Assembly: GCA_900088475.1 (NCBI GenBank)
Contig: FLMG01004242.1
Location: forward strand, 15,032-79,031
Length of the DNA: 64,000 bases
DNA from: Hyphochytrium catenoides
Lineage: Eukaryota; Sar; Hyphochytriomycetes; Hyphochytriales; Hyphochytriaceae
Reading direction: 5' to 3'
Under the pieces are notes generated by a model. It did no database searches. It was not told the DNA's origin and saw only the letters and a program-made list of their open reading frames with translations. The position numbers were made by a program, and so were the translations under genes. The first letter of the stretch is position 1, and the number at the start of each line of letters is the position of its first letter. Below are positions 46,601 through 61,600 of the stretch, piece by piece.

Positions 46601-49600
46601 GATGTTGAAGAAGTTCCCTCGCTCTCCGGAGATATTGAGTTTTTTTCCAAGTTTCTCTACCCAAGGAGTGGGATCTACTCCTGGGAAGAGAACAAAGAAG
46701 ATGGGAGTGCCAGGACTTGTCTCTTCGTAGGTCGCAGCCATGTCAAACGGTGGCTGAGAAACATACTCCATGCCTGTGAGGAGCAGAGAGCGAGATGGCG
46801 TTTTAGAGCTTAAGCGTCTTAAGTGATGTGATTGCCAACGAAGATACTGTCTAGGACTTTTCCATCCACTCTGCGCATCATTGTAGTCGCTCATCAGTCA
46901 TCTTGCCACGTTTGGCACTAGGTTAAACCAACCTTACCGAGGTTGTCAGCGACAAACGTCCTTAGAGCTGTAGTGACTCTGTCTGGCCTCATCGCTCTAA
47001 GGAGGATCAGCTGATGGAAATGGCTCAACTTAGCGAAGTCGCCTGGGATCTTAGTGGTCTCAGGGCTCTCAGAGTCAAACCAGGCACGCCAGTCATCGCT
47101 GTCGCTCTGCATGGCATCCCCAATCCCTTGGAAGGCCTACGAAGATCGTAAGAAAAGATAGAGAAAGCCTTTAACATTTTGATCTTTATCAAACAAAGAT
47201 CGAGATGGTATAGGCAACCAGGAGTCAAGATACACACGGAATCTGTCTACCTTCAGGCCTTCAAGTGCCTTGACCTTCGCCCAAACGGTCTCCGTCATCC
47301 ACTCGGACAGCGGTCCCATGTTTCCTGGGTCTGTCGATTGCTTGCCGACAACCAGATACTCCACTTCTTCTCCCTGTTATGAAAAAGCCAAGAGCGGTAA
47401 CCACCATGTAACTTAGTGAAGGCAGACTCCTCTGCTAGGTGAGAGACCCGGAAAGAGATGAGGTAGAGCCGTTCTTTGAAAATAAGAGAAGAAGTGGGAG
47501 AGTGATAAAGATCAGAAAGGAAGGAACGGCAAAAGTTGGCAGGGAGGTTGCGCACTTACGGGCAGGATGCCGTCCTTCACTAAGATTTTGAGACACAGCT
47601 GAGTCGCCACTGTAAGCTTGTCGCGTTCAAACAGGCCTCGACGGATATAGTTGAATACTGTGTGGGAAGGTAAGAGTAGGTGGATATACGGGAAAGAGAT
47701 GCTAAGATATATAAAAGAGGTAAACGTCGATAGGAATGAAGTCCTTACCGGTCCTAGTAATGCTAGAACTCAGCACTCTAGAACGCTCTGCCAACTCAGC
47801 GTCCGTGGCCTCTCTCGTTTCTTCTCCTGCATCATCTTGCGCAACTGGTTCTCCTGCTCCCTCAGTTCCAGCACCCTCTGGTCCACCAGCTCCTCCTGCG
47901 TTCCCTCCCTCCTGTCCCTTCTCTTTCTTTTTCACAGAGACCAAGTCAATGCCCCTGATGAAGACGGACTGGAATGCAGAGAGAGAGTAGATGTAGTAGG
48001 TGTGCATCTTGGCCATGTCGTTCATTAGGAAGAACAAGAGACTGCCTCGCGCAGCAGCCGGTCGATACTTCTCGCTGGTGTTAGCAATGCTGGCCTGTAC
48101 ATGGGAATTGACGGTTAGGTAAGACCGCACTTGACAAGAGTAAAGGAGATTTACGTTCCCTATCAATGGTTCACTAACTAGGCATTGTGTCCTTCATCGG
48201 TTAGTCTAGTGTCTCTTCTCTTGAATAGATGATAGATTCTTAGCTCGTTACCTGTGTGATCTTGGCCATTTCAACTTTCTGGTTAATGTCGTTCGAGATC
48301 CTCTTGGTCTCCTCGAGACCCTCGATCAGCTCCACATCCTCGGTGATGTCTCCTTGTGCTGTCGCTAGCTTGTATAGGATATTGTCTTCCAGCTCTTTCA
48401 CCTATACCAAGGACGGGTTGAACGAGAATACGTCATGAGTTAGATGAGGACGTGAACGAATCCAGATCCAGAGGAAGAAAAGCACACCTTAATCTTGAAC
48501 AAGTTTTGTTGCTGTACAAGCTCCTCCGCCATCGCCGCGAGATCTATACATAAGAAGAAGGGATTATCGTAAGCATGTTCCGCCTTTCTAGAGCTTCTCA
48601 AAGATCTCAGCCCTTCTTACCAGGCCGTTCTTTGCGGACAACGAGTGAGAGTAGCTGATCTTCGAGTCCCAGGCTTGTAACCGTGAAGTTAATCAGCGTG
48701 CACTCCGCCTGGAGCTCTGGTGGGAAGTGCGGGTTTGACAGCTTGGTGTGGAGGAAGAGGCTAGAGGAATGTACCGACAATGATTGCCATTAAGTCAAGC
48801 GGCCAAGGGCGAAAGTAAGACGGGAGCTACCTACCGGAAGTTTGGATGGAACTCGACCTCCTTATCTCCCAGCTTGATGTACATACGATGACCCTTCTTG
48901 GTAGTTGCACGCTACGAGATGCAGGAGAAGGCAGCAGAGGCGCTTAGGTGTGACGATGAGGAGTGAAAACGAGGGAGAAAGTCATACACGTTTAGCTTAA
49001 GGAGATTAACTTATCAATGAACGAAAGCAGGAGTGACGCAGAGCTTTTGAAGAGAGAGATGAACCTGGATGACAGGATTGAGCACAGCGTCCATCTTCTC
49101 TCCTAGGTTTTCGATAAGGATGGTATAGCCATTCTCAATGGCCCGCTCCAGTTTCTTGAGCATATCTGGCTGCCCCAGCCGTACCACCTGTTGTTAGGAG
49201 TAGACAAAGCCAAAACAAGGATTAGCTTGTCCCTCCCGCGTAAAATTCGTGCCTCTCTTCCCTACCTGTAGCTTTCGTGCATCTCCGCTTTCTCTTTCTC
49301 TTATCCACGTGATGCCCTGGAGCTGTGGATCAATAATAAGAGGCCAACGGGCTGTGTTGCATACGATGGCGCCATTCTCGGTTGAAACACGATCGGACGG
49401 CAACCCCTATGGGCAGTAAGTAACAGTGCGCAAGAAGAGAGAACAGATAGAGTTAAGCATATATGCCACGATCCCTGACTAGCTTTACTCCGTCTCTAAT
49501 CAACAAGCTCCTGTCTAAGCTCCTGTCTTCTTCCCCCATTCTGTATCTGTTCATTGTACTTTCCCTGGTCACCGATGGTAGCCTTACCTCTGTATTCCAC

Positions 49601-52600
49601 TGCGCCACCTGGGCATCATCGGTCAAAATTGCCAGGGGGTTTGCGTTCTCAGACATCTTAATGGATTGTCCGTTTGCTGCCTTTTGCAGGAAAGGGACCC
49701 ACTTGTTGTTGATTAGCTCGTCTCTGAACGGCTTAGTGAACGGGCCGATGTAAGAGATGAATGAGGACGCGAGTAGAACATCTCCCGTCAGCAGCTCTTT
49801 ATCCGCGATTAGGCGGTCCACGTTGACCTTCCAACGGACGTTCTCGCTTGCTAAAGCACCCGTGAGACGTTGGGCGAGGTCAAGCTTCTTATTTCCTTTC
49901 TCTACTGACTCAAGGGCCTCCTGCTTCTCCTTGTTGGCCGCTGAGAAGAAAGTGGTAAGATGTCTTTCATACATATCTCATCTGTTTGAAAAGAGAGTCT
50001 CCGTCGTTGTTCTGTTCTCAAGCTCCATCCTGGTTGACAGTCTTACCTTCAAAATCTGCCATCAGCTTATCAAGTTTAGCCTGCAGTTCAGCGACGAGCT
50101 GGGTAACGGTCTTCAGGCGTCCGTTTGCTTCTGCCAGTTTCTCATCTGCTTCCTTCAATCGCTGACGTTTGGGCTCCACAGTAGTGACAATGTCATAGTA
50201 ACACACAATGTTGATGACCCAGCCGCACAGGCCTAGAGAGAGAGCAAGTGAAAAGGTACAATGGTGAGGTCTTTCGCTTTCGCCCACTTGTGACAAATAA
50301 AGGACGAAGAGCTGGCTCAAATCTAAACAAAATAGGAAGAAAGACCAGTCAGGATGCCGAAGGTCCGATAGTCCTTTCTCCGTACCCGCAGCAGCAGAGT
50401 TCTTGGAGACAATGATCTCAGGCTTAAAGTGAGGCAGTTCTAGGAATGGGCGGACCTAGAGGTGAAGTGGAGCGGATAAGTGTCAGGTGCACATCGGTCG
50501 CAGTTAGGCAAGTAAAAAACAATGAATGAGCTCTGACGGCTGAATGGGACAGTTGACATTTTCTTCGCACAGATAGGGGGAAGAAGAAGAAAACTTACCT
50601 CTTTCCAGTTCTGACTAGGCACATTTCCTTTGTCAGCCTGGTTCTTAAAGTCCTTGAGGAAATCAAGGTACTCGTTGATGTTCGTCAACACTTGCTTCTT
50701 AGCAGCATCCCACGACCGATCCTTGATCTGCAGATTGAGAGAAGAGATAGGATGATTAGGAATCAGAGAAAGAATGGACGGAACCTGAAAGGAAGCAGAC
50801 GAAGGGCTTAGGCGACAGCTTCACCGTCCCTACTGTCTGTCATTGGTTCAATACTCCCTCTGACTGTGACGCTCTCCTTTCTGCTATCTCCCTTTGATGT
50901 CCTGTAGCGTTCTCTTCGATTCGATTCGCTTGTCCTCACCTTTCCATTCTTCTGCACAACCACCCCGGGGTGGACCCCGGCCAGTAGAACCATCGTAGCG
51001 ACGAAGATATCATCGACACCCTGCGGAGGCTTTGACATGGTCTTACATTCTCCCAGATCCTTCTTGTTCAGGGTGTCCAGGGCAGCCTAAGGAAAACAGA
51101 ATGTGTGAGCTGATAACGTCTGAGAGAAGACCGATGATCTGAGAGTGCCCTTCTCCCTTTCCATCTCCCGTTTGGAGTTACCATAGCTTGTGCCACGGCA
51201 GGTTCTGCTGCAGCTAAGTCCTCCTCGCAGGACTTCTGCTGGATCGTGACCTCTGCCTGAATGGCAGCACAAATCTTCGCCTCTTCTTGAGCTTTATTGG
51301 TCTCGACCTCGACCTTAGCCTTCTCCAATCCAACCTCCTCTGCAATAGCTTCAGCCACAGTCCTTACAGAGCACGGAAGAAGACGGAACAGGTCATTATC
51401 ATATAGCTTTCTAAGAAACTGTCACAGTTTGATCATTACCTCTTCTCTTCTGCAGCGACCAGTGCTACCTTAAGCTGCTCTTCTAACTTGGCAACACTTT
51501 GACCCGTCTCAGCCAGTTTCTGGAGCCCGTTACTCAGTCTTTCAATGGCAACGTCAAACTCCTTTCTCTTTGCATCAAGCTTTTGGGCGTAAAGCTTAAG
51601 CAACTCCAGATAGCTCTTAGGAGTAGTATACACATAGCGCCGTTCCACTTGATAGAAGCGCCTGGAAGCCGTGTTGACGCTCTCAAAAGAGAACGGCATA
51701 AAGTTGACAACACCTGCCAGGATACCATGCGGCTTAATAGACTGCCATAACTCTTAGAACAGGCAGGCGGACTGCAGTTTCTTAGGAAAGTGTGGTTGAT
51801 CACCGTCGGGAAATCTCGGAAGACAGAGGTGAATAATATAGGTTATGTTTAGGGGCACTTGTTAGGCACGAAGCTAACATGCGAGGCTTTTTAACCTGTC
51901 CCATCTCCAACATCCCTCACCTGCTCTGGAAGCTTCGTCTCCCAGCTCAACCTCTGCTAGGAATCTCTTCGCCACAGACAGCAGAGCATCCTTTGGCCAA
52001 GGCTGGAACCAGTCAATGACCGTGCAGTTCACCAAAGCCGGGAATTTCCTAAACATTTCGAAGCAGCACAGAAGGCACAATGTGCAAGGCACATAAGATC
52101 CAACGATGAGAATGTGTACAGAGCATGGGAGCATGCGGTAAAAAGGAGTGGGCTAACAGTTACGCAGCTACAGTGTCTTGAAGTTCAAAAGAAGAAAACT
52201 GAAACATAGAGAGGATTACCTTGCTCTAGATCTGAAATCATCCCCAACAGGAGAAAAGCAGAGGATGACGTGCAAATTCTTGCGGACCACATTTATGAAG
52301 AAGTCCCAGATGACCTTCCGCTCTAGAGGAAGACCGGCAGCCTTCACGCGGTTGGTCATCGCATTGATGATGCCTACGCGACAGTTATCGGAGCACGTGG
52401 CAGTTTAGAGGAGAGTGGAGCATAAGACGAAGACCCTCGAAGACTAAACATAGGTAGGACGGGTGAGAAATGAGACTGCAGGTATCGTGGATGGGTGGTG
52501 GGCCCGGGTCGCACTAAAATAAAGGTGTCCGGTGCCTCCCAAAGCAGCGACAATGAAAATAAAACCTATGAGACGGAGAAGAGAAGCGAAAACGGGAGTA

Positions 52601-55600
52601 TTTGTCTCTACCATCTTGATCCTCTGTCGAGTAGAGGTCGGGAATGTTTCCTGAAGCTAGCAGATCGTTGATAAAGATCAAGAATTTCTCGTTGGCAATT
52701 TGTGAGTCAGTTAACAGGAAAGAGACGCCCTCATCCTTCACTCCTGCCTTATTATACATCCACTTCAAGTCCTCCTGTAAAGTGTGCGCGAGCACAAGTG
52801 GCAGATGTGAGATCAGGAGGTGGATGAATGAAGAAAACAAGCAGAAGCACGAAATTCTTCTAGCAAAAGAACCCACGACTCTGATAGAGAGTACTAAGGA
52901 AGAGGGTTTCAACTGGGAATGATAGTGAAGGGGCGGGGCATGATATAGCTCTATCCTCCACGGTTTCGAAACCTTGAAGTCATTGATCCCGTAGGTGCTA
53001 CTGATAGTGATTTGCTTGACGACATAACTGCAGATGAAGCTTGCCAGTCTGATGATTAACAAGGCGGTCAGCTTGAGTAGGAGATTAAGCCCATAGTAAG
53101 AGACAAGGAATAAACACCGACTGAACAACGAGGAAAGAAGCTTTTGTGAAGCTCCAACACCCGCACCATGCAGAGAAAAGACCACTGCTACGGAGTAATG
53201 ACTGATAGCAGTATCCGCGAGACATACCTGCTCAAGCTCTGCTTTCCACTTCCTCCAACACCAACCAAAAGAGCGTGTCCTCCTGGGTTGAGTATGATAC
53301 GTACAATCCTTGCAATGTGCTTGAGTGCATCCTCGAAAAGGACGAGGTCCATCGTGGCATTGGTCTCATTGTACTCCCGCAGAGCATCGTCTAGCGTTGT
53401 CTGGAGCTTCTCAATTGTAGGAACCTAAGCAGAGCCAAACGTAGACGCGGTGGATAAGGAGGGATTCACTATAAGAATAGGCGCTGTGACGAGAGAAGTA
53501 AAGACATCGGACATGCATCGTGCCGCTGGTTGGCCCTTGTCCCATCTGACTTTTACTTATGTAACACTTCCAACAATTGCCCACCTGGTCGTAAATTTTG
53601 TCTTGGATATTCTGCGCAAAGTGGCAGAAGACGAGAGGGTCGGCATTCTCTGACGCAAAGTACCTTCAAGGAGTAAAAGCGAGCCGAGAACGATTTGAGT
53701 GGAGAAAGTCGTCGGTGAGGAGGTCAAAAAACGGATAGCTCTCGTCGACATGCCTCATTTCCCGTAAGGGGCTTATAAATTGCTTCCAATGACTTAATCT
53801 GCCTTACCTGCCAAAGTTATAGCTTGGAAAGATCTTTTTGACCTGCGTTTGCGCAAGNNNNNNNNNNNNNNNNNNNNNNNNNNNNNNNNNNNNNNNNNNN
53901 NNNNNNNNNNTCACTCTCATGCAGCCAGAGACGAACAAACTTCTGAGGGTCTTGGAACTGCTCGGGAGAAGACACGAGTAGACCTTTGGGGGGAAAAGTC
54001 AGCATAACAATTATTTGTTTCACGGAGGCGGAGTGGAGAGCGGTCTCAGAGTGACACAAGCCTGCAACAAGCAAGACGCAGCAAGACTAAATGCATAGAC
54101 TACGAACAACCATGACAAGAGAAGAGAGGTTAGGTAAAGATGGTGGAAGGGCGGCAATCCTGACCTTGGAACACATTAGACAAATGTCTGATGTTGAACT
54201 CGTAATGAAAGTTTGCCGCTGTTTTCCTAAAGGTCTGAGCCACAGCTGTGTGCAGGCCAAGTGCAGCCTTAATAAGGTTGGTGGAGAGCCCTTTGACCTT
54301 TGGGACAACAAGAGCGAGTCAGCCTTAAGAATTGCCTATGGCACCAAAAAACCAGTAGACAAACTGCAGATTTTAGAAATAGGGACCGCATTCGTGTCAA
54401 CGGAGAGCACGAAGGGATTTGCAGGCAAAGAGTTCGTGTCTGACCTCCTCATGGAACTTCTTGAGGTGTCCGTCTAAGAAGGTCTGATAAATGGTCAACA
54501 GCGACGTTGGGCCAGGCAATCCGATAGCAAAGGTGCAGAATAGACGCTGAAGACGAGGGTCCACCAGGAAACTACCAGCAGTCGGGTTCATGCAGGCTGT
54601 GACACAAGAAAAGAGAGGAGTGTGTCAAATGGGAAGAAATCTGTGCTTAAGTGTTTCGTTTTCGCTCCTCTATGCATCCGCTATGGGCTTGCGGCACCTC
54701 AGTGGCTCTTTTTTCTGTCTTTACATTCTGCTCACTTACCGACGACTTGAGTGTTACTGATGTTCTTCAGCATGAGTTTAGCTCTATCATAGACGTGCTC
54801 ATACTCCATGTGCTGCCTTAGCAGGGCAATGGCACTCTGAGTATTATACGGATCCACCTCTGGCAAGTTCAAGTCATCGATAAAGTAGATGAGGTTCTTC
54901 TTTCCGGGTGGCCCGTAGTTCGTTCCTAAACGAAACCAACGACAAGATGTGAGGGGCAAGCCCAGGAAAGGATGTAAGACAAACAGAAGGGCAAGAGAAT
55001 AAAGAAGGCCCAATAGCGACAGGAGCTGATACACATGAGATAGATTTCTTGCTTGTTAGGTTCCCCTATCTGGAAGGGATCGAGAAAAACCAACCTGTCT
55101 TCTTCTCGAGTGGGATCTCCATAGTATTCTGTAGCACAGCAGAGGTGGTGTAGAAGTTGAAGTTGATGTTGCTATATATCCGCTCGTCTTGGTTCAGCTT
55201 GGAAAGCATACCCAGGACCATCTGGAAATAGACAGCACATTCTTTTAGTTCAGGCCTTCGTATGACTCCTTCCTTTTCCCATCTGCCCCCACCCTCTAGC
55301 TTTCTATGCCACCACCGGCCAGTTCAGAATGTCTCCAGGTCTTCATTCGATTCCGAGCGTCACGCCTACATACCTGAGTCTTTCCTGTTCCTGCAGGCCC
55401 AGCCAGGAGGACTGGTCGGCGAGAATTAACCAAGTTTTGCATCCAGAAGGAGACGGAACAGGTGCCGGGCGTGGGCACTGTCACCTAAACAGAACGGACA
55501 GAGTGAGGATACCCCACGTCAGCCAGCATTCAAATGAGTGGCAAATCTAGCTGTTGATGTCCGATCTAGACGAAGCATGTAGGCATGACAAAGACAATCC

Positions 55601-58600
55601 TCTTCGTCTCCGATCCGTCCACACAAGAAGTCAAAGAACCTCTCTGATAACCTCTTCATTTACCTGGCTCATCGGTGTGGAGCTGTTATAGTCCACAGTG
55701 TAGAAAAACGGAGATTTGGTCCATGAATCGAACTTATTCTCCTTCGGGTCCAGCCAATAATCGAAGACAGTGTCACGGGATGGAAACTTCACTTTCTGCT
55801 CCAGCGGTGGGGTAAGAAATGGTTAGCATAGCTGAGTGGGAGAACAACCATGAAACTAGGCCTGCGCATCAAGGAAATATGTAGCACAGAGAAAGGAGTC
55901 GGCTCGAGGACATGACCAGAGAGAAGATCAGAGCTCCAAAGAAGAGGTCCAGCAAAGTCCGTAACTGCCCACCTTCCACTCTGCCCTCCACCAGTCACTG
56001 AAGTTCTTGGCAAAGTCGGTGCCATCATCTGAGACAGTGAGCGCAGAGCCAAATGCCCAGACACAGCAAAAGACAAACACCATCGAAAGAGGCTCCATGG
56101 AGCTAATGTTCTCAGGTGTGAGAAGTGTCTCCAGCATGTAGACAAGGGACTGGACAAGGGTGACATCTTCCATCGGGATGATAGGAGAAAGGTTCTTCCT
56201 CACGAAACGAAGAGTCTCTGGCACATACTCATCAAATAGAGAGCGAAGATTTGCCTTGATCTCAGGAGTGTAGACTTCTACTGGAAGCCTGAAAGAGGAC
56301 AACACGACGGTAAGAGGGCGCTGGGTACCAGGAGTACAGAACGAAACAATGTTCGCACAAGAGAATGAAAGACAGAGTTAGCATTGTGGGTCTTACTTCT
56401 TGATCCAACTTGTGATAAGAGACTGCCACTGGAAGCCACTATCTGTAGAAATGTAGAGGATACCAGCTCGGCTAACGGTAGCTGGCGTGGCATACTTTAG
56501 ATCTCTGATTTCAAAAATCATCCGCATGTAGGGCTTGAGAGGAATTCTCTCATTTGAGGCCAAAGTCAGCATTTTGTTATCGTCCATTACACTGTTCATG
56601 GACTCAATCCAGTTGGCATCAAGATCACCTGTTAATAGATATGAAGAAAAGGAATCCGTAAGGAGACTTATCCGGCCTGCGCAACAGCGCATAAAGATAG
56701 AAGAAAGAGTTGATATACGAGTGCAACTCGAGGAGTAGAGAACAAGAAGAAGGCAGGAGCTCAACAACAAACAGGAGAGGTTGATGCCGCCTTACCGTCG
56801 AGCACAATCCACTTTGGCTTCTCGTTGGGAATTGCTCCCAAATCTCTCATAATTTTGGAAAGAAGTCCGTCTCTCCATTCTCTGGTCGCCATAGTAATAT
56901 AACCGTACAGCTCTTCTGTGGACACGGCCTTAGGATTTAGGTCCACTACCTTGGTTGTGTCTCCCCTCAATGTACGAGCACGAGCTAATGTGCGCCAACA
57001 CTCCGACTTCCCGCTGCCGGGCGGACCCATTGTGAAGACGCAGTGACGGATAGCCAGAAGTTCTTCAAGTTGCACGACCTGGAGTTAGGAGGCGTAAGTG
57101 GCTTAGGCCTAGTACGATCACGGAGCGGTACACACCAAATCCGCTAAGAGAGAGAGGGGACACTAAGAAGCTCAAATGGCGTTGTAAAGAAAATGGGGCA
57201 CAGATTAGCGGATAGATCTCGCTCCTGCTCTGCCCTACATCGAGAGCTCCCCCGATCCCCGACAACGACCAGCAAAGAGAGATAACGCAATGTACTTTAC
57301 CTTGAGACGGAAGTTTTCATCTGGATGCAGGCCAAGCTCCAAGCAGCCATTCGTAACATACTCCTCAAGATCCTTTGAAAGGGACGCAGCAAGAGAGAGA
57401 AATGGTTTTAACAAGCTCAAAGTATCGAAGGACTGAGGGGGAAGTTTGAGATGGAACGAGGGAGCACAAAGATCACAGTGACTAGGTTACAGCTGAACAG
57501 CTACCTGGTCAATCTTTCTGGGGGGATCGACACCAGGGAACAGATCTCCAAGCAGACCAAAGAATACCACGTTATCCTCAGCAACAATCTTTGGCGTGTT
57601 GAAGTCACGCAGAGCTCTCATCAGCAGATGGCTCTCCTGCATGGCGGCAAGGCAGGGGAAGGAACAAAGGGAGTGCATGTTAGAGTGTGTTCTCAGTGTC
57701 TGCCTCTTAATGCGCTTGATATTTTAATTTTCTGTCGTATCGTATGTTCAAGCCTAGATCCCAGAGTGCAGAGGCTCTTACCGGTAGATCAGGCTCTGCT
57801 CTTTTGAAGCTGCCAGCAACCACTAGGACTGACTTCACAGCTCTGAGACCCCAGTCATAATGTAGCTATAGAGTTAATCGACAAGGAAGTTAGGCACATG
57901 CAAGGACTTGCAAGGATAAGCTCTGATTCTTTCAGTTGAGGCTCTTCATTAATTTTCGGGGGAAGAGCCTCCACCCAGACGCCGCCTCCTTCATTTTCTC
58001 CCCAATCACTCTTATTCTTACTCTTTCGGTCCTCACTAACCTGCTTACTAAGCAACTGTCCCAGGAGTGAGTAGAGTCCGTAGAACTTGCTAGCAAGGAC
58101 TTTAGCTTCGGTGAAACCCTCAGCCATCAGCATATTCTCACAAATAAGCACCAGATCAGGAACCATTACGGTGATTGGTCTAAAAAGAGCCTTCAATCCC
58201 TCGGGCAGCTCTGAGCGACCAAGGTAACCGGGGTTCATTGTAATGAAGGCCCCGCAGGTGGGATCAAGGTTGATCTCATCTCCCTCGATGACGAACCGCT
58301 TCACATTCGCCTTTATGCCATCGCAAACGGCCTTAAACTGGACCGAACATACAGAAAGAACCTCTGGTACAAGACGGTTGAACTCGTCGAAGCAACCCCA
58401 AGAACCTAGAAAGACAAAGTTGTCCGGTAAGGTCGGGTAAGAAAATGTTATTTGGAGAAGGAAAAGCATAGGATGGCACAGCTAGCATTTCACGGTGGGT
58501 CAAACGGTAAGTCTAGAAGAACAGCATAAAATTATATATCCTAAGAGCCAAGTAAGGAGGAAAAAGGACAGAGAAGTAAGGAGAGAGGAAGACAAAGCTT

Positions 58601-61600
58601 CAAGAGACGGGTATAAGAAGAGGAGAACAAAGAGTGGTGGATTGAGGGACAGAAAAAACAGAGTTAAGACTCACGAGGAAAGCTTTAGGAGAAAGACATG
58701 TCAGAAGACTAGTGCGCACCTGAAGAGGCGAGACCCTTGAAGATGTTGCCCAGAGAGAGGTAGTCCATCTCCGGTGAGCAATTGAAAACGTAGCAAACCT
58801 TGCCCAAAGCATTAGCCAAGTCTTTGGTTGTCTCTGTCTTTCCTGTTCCTGCCGGTCCAGCGGGTGCACAGCCCATCTAAGGGGAGCGAAAGAGGGAAGT
58901 CCAGGAAGAACCATAACGTTAGCCATTCAAGGAACAGAGGAACTCAGGTATCTCCTTTACCTTCAGGTTCAACGCTTGAGTGGCCGTGACGTAGATTCTA
59001 TCAGTTAGCGGTGTGATAACCAGACGCGGACCATTCCCTAGATACTCATAATCATAAGGTACGGTCGCGTCTGCGATACGGATTTGAGCTCGCTCTCCAT
59101 TGTCGCCTCTCAAGAGAGGGTCACGGTCGGTAAAGCTTCCACTCGGAATCCGGAATTCCTTTTGGTAGATGACAAAGAAAGAAAGAGGAATGGAGATATG
59201 GCTAATGGTCAGTATAAACGAATGCGAACGTTGCTCTCAGATCCCCCACATATTGTGAGGATAAAAGGAGAGCGGAAGAAAGCCTACTTCAGATTTGAGA
59301 TCTAGAAGCCACGCAGCCCGGTCGGGGAGGCTACATCTCGTACGGGCAGAATCACATTGCCTCACCTGTTTGAGCTGACTCTGCCACTGGAAGGCTGAGG
59401 CCTCTGTGACCCCTTCCCTTATCATCTTCTGCACGATATCTCTTGCATGAGCATCTATAGTAATCATGCACATCACTCTCTGCCTTTCCGACTTCGTTAG
59501 GTTGCTTTGTGTCAATCGAATAAGATCACTGAGCTGTTCGCACTGCTTCTCATTGTAAGTGATCAAGGCTCGCTTATCCCCTCCGGCTAATGTACGGAAC
59601 GCATCTTCAACCTAGAGGCGTGGAAGAGGTATCAGGACAAGAGATATGCGGCTAGGGACAGGCGGTCGCAGTCATGGTCCAAGGGAATACGATATTAACT
59701 GGCAAGTGATAGCCAGAGCGATAAGAATAATGCGGCCGTCATGAAGATGGAAGATTGGCGAGCAGCACGATCTTTACCTCTTGGACATAGAAGATTGCGG
59801 AGACGAGCAGCACGATCTGTGCAGCATCTACTGGGTTTCCGTGCTCGTCAGCGTTCATCAACCACTTTGTACGCGAGAGGCGAGGGTAGGAGGCAATGGA
59901 ACGCTTGACGTGCTGGAAAAGTGCGTTTTTCATGGCGTCGAGGACTGTCTGCATGTAAACCTCAACCTTTCCTTCAAGGACCACTGGTGGCTCAAAGGCT
60001 ATGACCTGTTGCAAGAAGAAACGGATAGGGCTGAGAATGGTCGCAGAGGTGGAAAGCCTTACAGCAGCGCAAAGAGCTGGAATCAAGAGTAATCGATAAG
60101 TTAAGAAAGGTAAGAGAAGAGGACGTAAAAGTCATCATCCTTGGTGTGATACCCGAAAGGTAGAGTGACGAGCGAAGGGAAAAGAAGACAAAAGACGCGT
60201 AGCATGACCTTCTGGCAAACACGTCGCGAAGAAGCATGAAGCAGCTTGAAGAGGACTCAATAAGACGGAACACAAGAGAGAATCAGTTGTGTCTCATCAC
60301 CCACCTCCTGTCCCACTCCAGCGATAAATCTGACTGCCTTTGGTCTCCCCTCAGGATGACCTTCCACCTTCTCCAACTCAAATGTCTTGGTGGCCAAGTA
60401 GATCTTTGGGACATGCACCAAGATCTTCTCTGGATCTGAACCGTTACTAAGAACGTCCAGCAAGTCTGCCTCGGACATAAAATAATACCGAGGGAATTGC
60501 CGCCTACGGCCATCCAAGAAGTCCGCTAGACTCTTCTTGCATCTATGATAAAAAGGTAGGGGTTGACGAAACGTCAGCCACTGTGAGAGTTTCGGAATTA
60601 AGCGTAAGGAGGCCAAAGCGATGAAAGAGACAGCCGCACAAGAAGTCAAACAATAAGGCAAAAAATAAGAGAAAGGAGATAGATACAAAGGGAGAGAGAG
60701 CATCTTGATAAGAGACTTACATTTCAAGCTCCTTGATGATATTTTCGAGCAGCTTGTACAGCCCTTCGACATTGCAGGAGGCCTTGACATTCTTCGTCTC
60801 GTTCGCTTTTTGCAATACATCTTTCACTTGCCGGTCAATCCCTGATAGAGCCAATGAACGGAGAGGCAAGTCAGTAGCAGCTCCCATCACCGTATCCGTA
60901 AGCCCTAACTGGCAATCTATGCCAAAGCGGACTAGAATTCCTCCCCTAATAAAAATAGCACCCAAAGAAGCATTGCCCTTGGCTTAACCTTCTCGTTTGT
61001 CAGCTTTTTCAATCGTTGAATTCTCAACCGCTTCCTTTCTCGTTTGCCCGCACCTTCAAAGCGTACTGCGTCTTCTGGAAGCTCTCTTTTGACCTCCTCC
61101 GAGTGGATGAAAAGCGGTTCCAAGTAGCTCCACGTCCTTTGGATGTCCGTCAACAGCTGCAGGACCTCTGAAACATTACCCAGCGCCTTCTGCCAGGCGG
61201 AGACCTCGGTCTCAAACTGCTTGATATAACGAGAAGCAAGCATTCCCTGAACCTGCAGCTGGTCGTTCTCAAGCATCTCAAAGTCCTGGAAAGATTTGGA
61301 TGGAATAAGGTAATGTGAGCACTAGTAGTAATGTGCCTACTAAGTTTGGATGTGAGAGGTCACAGAAAAGGTAATTGCTGCTACGCTGCAATTAAGGGAT
61401 AACCATGGAAGGATAAGCCGGGGCTTCTAAGAAAAAGACAAGGATATAGGTAAGACTGCGATAAATCGAGTATTCTTCTTATTGGCTGCCCAATTCAAGC
61501 CTTCTGGTCTCCAGACGCTTACCTCCTCACTCATCTTCAGCAGCGGGACGTCTGTATCCTTGTAAGGCTCTACGACCCATTCTACCACGCTCCACGTCTC

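Noticed and set aside
54091-54477. 128-residue plus-strand open frame
   Set aside because: The opposite strand in the same place codes dynein AAA3-AAA4 sequence ([20 protein letters not shown]), which has clear family support.
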